The notes under the pieces were generated by a model, which saw nothing but the letters and a program-made list of their open reading frames with translations, searched no databases and was not told where the DNA came from. Both the position numbers and the translations under genes were made by a program. A stretch of 10,125 nt of DNA from Cryomorphaceae bacterium (GTDB taxonomy: Bacteria > Bacteroidota > Bacteroidia > Flavobacteriales > Schleiferiaceae). Below, one piece after another: positions 8,387 through 10,125 of this stretch (position 1 is its first letter; each line of letters begins with the position of its first letter). Location: the NCBI GenBank assembly GCA_013205365.1, contig JABMNC010000038.1, positions 1 through 10,125 of the forward strand, in the 5' to 3' direction.

Positions 8387-9328
8387 ATGAACCGCTTAAA
8401 ATATCTTTTTGCAAGCGCAACTATACTCTTATCTAGCTCGTTATGGGCTCAGCAGGACGTGCAGTTTACCCAGTACTACCACAACAGACTGAGCTTTAAT
8501 CCCGGCGTTGCAGGCAGCGGAGAAGGCATTTGCATCAATATGGGGCAGCGCCTTCAATGGGTCGGATTCCAAGGAGCCCCGACTACGCAAAACATTAACG
8601 CGTCCATCCCCGTGGAGTTATTGCACGGTGGGATTTCGGTCAATGTTCAAAACGACCGCATCGGCTTCTTTGAGGACGTTTCTGCCGCCTTGGGCTACGC
8701 CTACCAAATGGACCTTGGCGCAGGCCGCTTGGGACTCGGCATGTCGGTAGACTTTAAAAACAAAAACGTGCGCAACGCGCAATGGATTTACCCAGACAAT
8801 CCGAGCGATCCGGCGGTAGTTGGCAGCGGAGCCACCTCTTTTACTCCAGAACTAAATTTTGGGGCCTACTATTCAACGGATGTATGGTTCGCGGGGCTTT
8901 CTACCACAAGAATGCTGCAAAGCGACGCCCCCTTCTCGGGAAGTTCTGCCCGTTTCAAAAGCAGCCTTCACTACTTCTTAACGGGCGGTGCGTCCTTTGA
9001 CCTACCAACCTCCGTGCCCATTCGCGTTACTCCTAGCCTACTCCTTAAGTCGGACTTAAGTTCCAACCTCAGCCTGGATTTGAATGCCAACGCGTTGATT
9101 ATGGAGAAGATTTATGCAGGGCTCGGCTACCGCAACCAAGACGCCCTAAGCATCATGCTTGGCTACCAAATTATGCCCTCGCTCAAGGCGTCCTATTCCT
9201 ACGACTTGACTACATCTTCACTAAGTGCTTATTCTTCGGGCTCCCATGAACTATTTTTGTCCTATTGCTTCACCATCGAAATACCTCCGCGCATCAACGG
9301 TAGCTACCGCAACCCAAGATTTTTGTAA
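8387..9328 (+). CDS. porP: PorP/SprF family type IX secretion outer-membrane protein
   Basis: A 313-residue protein beginning MNRLKYLFASATILLSSSLWA, a signal peptide with likely cleavage after Ala21. The mature start QQDVQFTQYYHNRLSFNPG, then VAGS and RLQWVGFQGAPTTQ (55-68), are hallmarks of the PorP/SprF family, as is the C-terminal YRNPRFL. The remainder alternates short amphipathic strands typical of an outer-membrane beta-barrel of about 300 residues. PorP/SprF proteins work with the type IX secretion apparatus; some anchor PorE-type periplasmic proteins or attach exported adhesins to the surface. The frame is open three codons further to a TTG at 8378, but the ATG at 8387 gives a canonical signal peptide and is preferred. 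gldK follows after 32 bases, which matches the porP-porK order known from Porphyromonas gingivalis and supports PorP itself over one of the many SprF paralogues. Confidence 0.92.
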   Translation: MNRLKYLFASATILLSSSLWAQQDVQFTQYYHNRLSFNPGVAGSGEGICINMGQRLQWVGFQGAPTTQNINASIPVELLHGGISVNVQNDRIGFFEDVSAALGYAYQMDLGAGRLGLGMSVDFKNKNVRNAQWIYPDNPSDPAVVGSGATSFTPELNFGAYYSTDVWFAGLSTTRMLQSDAPFSGSSARFKSSLHYFLTGGASFDLPTSVPIRVTPSLLLKSDLSSNLSLDLNANALIMEKIYAGLGYRNQDALSIMLGYQIMPSLKASYSYDLTTSSLSAYSSGSHELFLSYCFTIEIPPRINGSYRNPRFL

Positions 9329-9360
9329 TATCGCGCTCACATTGACGTTAGTTAAAGACC

Positions 9361-10125
9361 ATGAAAAAATTTAAACTGGTACCATCCCTTTTCTCGACGG
9401 GCTTCGCAGCCCTGGTCCTGTCTGCCTGTTCCGGCGGAGACCACGGAGAATTAGTAGGCGTTCAAAACCGCCCAGAGTTTTACCCGTCGGACCCTTACGG
9501 AATGGTTTACATTCCCCAAGGTCAGTTCGCCATGGGCAATTCTGACGTAGACGTGCCTGCCACGCTCACTGCCTCCACTAAATCCGTATCGGTTCCCGCC
9601 TTTTACATGGACGAAACCGAAATCACCAACAACGAGTACCGTCAATTTGTCGACTGGGTTCGGGATTCCATCCTGCGCTTTCGCTTGGCCGAGGGAATGG
9701 TGGAAGGCTACGAGTACATCAACTACGCCGACATGAACAATCCTACGTTCTTTGAGGAGTTTGTTGGTCTCAACTACCCAGACTCCATGCAGACCTACCT
9801 CGATTGGACGAGTCGCTTGGTTTGGGCCACCGATCGATACCCCTCCGAGGAGTATACCGAGATCATTGAGTCCATGTACCTCTCCCCCGAGGAGCGCTTC
9901 TTGGGCGGACGAAGCATTGATTCACGCCAGCTGAACTACCTGCACTTCTGGGTTGACAAGCAAAAAGCGGCCTCCAAAGAGAATCGTTGGCAGAAGGACT
10001 ACCGCGACGCGGACGGCGACAATCGCACCTTCTCCTACCGCGACTATATCAAAAACGGCAAAAAAGCTTCGGATCGTTCAAGCTTCTTTGTCTCAGAAAT
10101 TGTCAACGTCTACCCTGATACCCTG
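9361..10125 (+). CDS. gldK: GldK/PorK, type IX secretion lipoprotein (5' part, runs off the window)
   Basis: The first 255 codons are open to the right edge with no stop. The N-terminus MKKFKLVPSLFSTGFAALVL is a signal peptide ending in the lipobox LSAC, giving lipidation at Cys23. From about residue 46 it enters a formylglycine-generating-enzyme-like (FGE-sulfatase) domain: YGMVYIPQGQFAMGN (46-60), then VPAFYMDETEITNNEYRQFV (78-97), typical of GldK and its relatives. GldK (PorK) and GldN (PorN) form the periplasmic ring attached to the outer membrane in the type IX secretion system, which exports proteins and in gliding species supports motility. The FGE fold in GldK is considered structural, not catalytic. 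It lies 32 bases after porP, probably in one transcript; gldL, gldM and gldN are expected beyond the window. Full-length GldK is usually about 450-500 residues, so roughly half is present. Confidence 0.94.
   Translation, partial: MKKFKLVPSLFSTGFAALVLSACSGGDHGELVGVQNRPEFYPSDPYGMVYIPQGQFAMGNSDVDVPATLTASTKSVSVPAFYMDETEITNNEYRQFVDWVRDSILRFRLAEGMVEGYEYINYADMNNPTFFEEFVGLNYPDSMQTYLDWTSRLVWATDRYPSEEYTEIIESMYLSPEERFLGGRSIDSRQLNYLHFWVDKQKAASKENRWQKDYRDADGDNRTFSYRDYIKNGKKASDRSSFFVSEIVNVYPDTL

Overview
The window looks like ordinary chromosomal DNA from a member of the Bacteroidota, probably a marine-type Flavobacteriales relative. The evidence is the gene content (a PorP/SprF protein followed by GldK of the type IX secretion system, and the miaB / sigma-54 activator / lptE / TPR-like / secG order), promoter boxes resembling the Bacteroidota TAnnTTTG element, and weak or absent Shine-Dalgarno sequences. 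The DNA appears more GC-rich than in most Flavobacteriia (judged by eye, not counted). The family assignment is a guess.

Left half (1 to 4656, minus strand): one tightly packed operon read right to left. It runs miaB, a small secreted protein of unknown function, a sigma-54-type AAA+ regulator without a sensor domain, lptE, a two-domain TPR-like protein with a Pro/Lys-rich linker, and the first codons of secG, which runs off the left edge. The first five genes overlap their neighbours by 1 to 7 bases; secG follows after 11 bases. The operon therefore combines tRNA modification, a transcription regulator, lipopolysaccharide delivery to the outer membrane and inner-membrane protein export.

Middle (4657 to 4766): a 110-bp divergent promoter region between miaB and topA. 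It holds a candidate promoter on each strand and a 7-bp inverted repeat that brackets the topA promoter.

Right half (4767 to 10125, plus strand): topA (DNA topoisomerase I with a basic repeat tail and no cysteines), then 3 bases later a ureohydrolase-fold protein that has lost the usual metal ligands, then after a short gap with a possible promoter, porP and the 5' part of gldK. The porP-gldK pair is the start of the type IX secretion gene block; gldL, gldM and gldN are expected beyond the right edge but are not seen. No RNA genes, mobile elements, CRISPR arrays or clear intrinsic terminators were found, and no gene-free stretch exceeds about 110 bp. Nothing here is clearly an undescribed system. 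The best candidates for a second look are the metal-site-less arginase-like protein linked to secretion genes and the unknown secreted protein inside the miaB operon.
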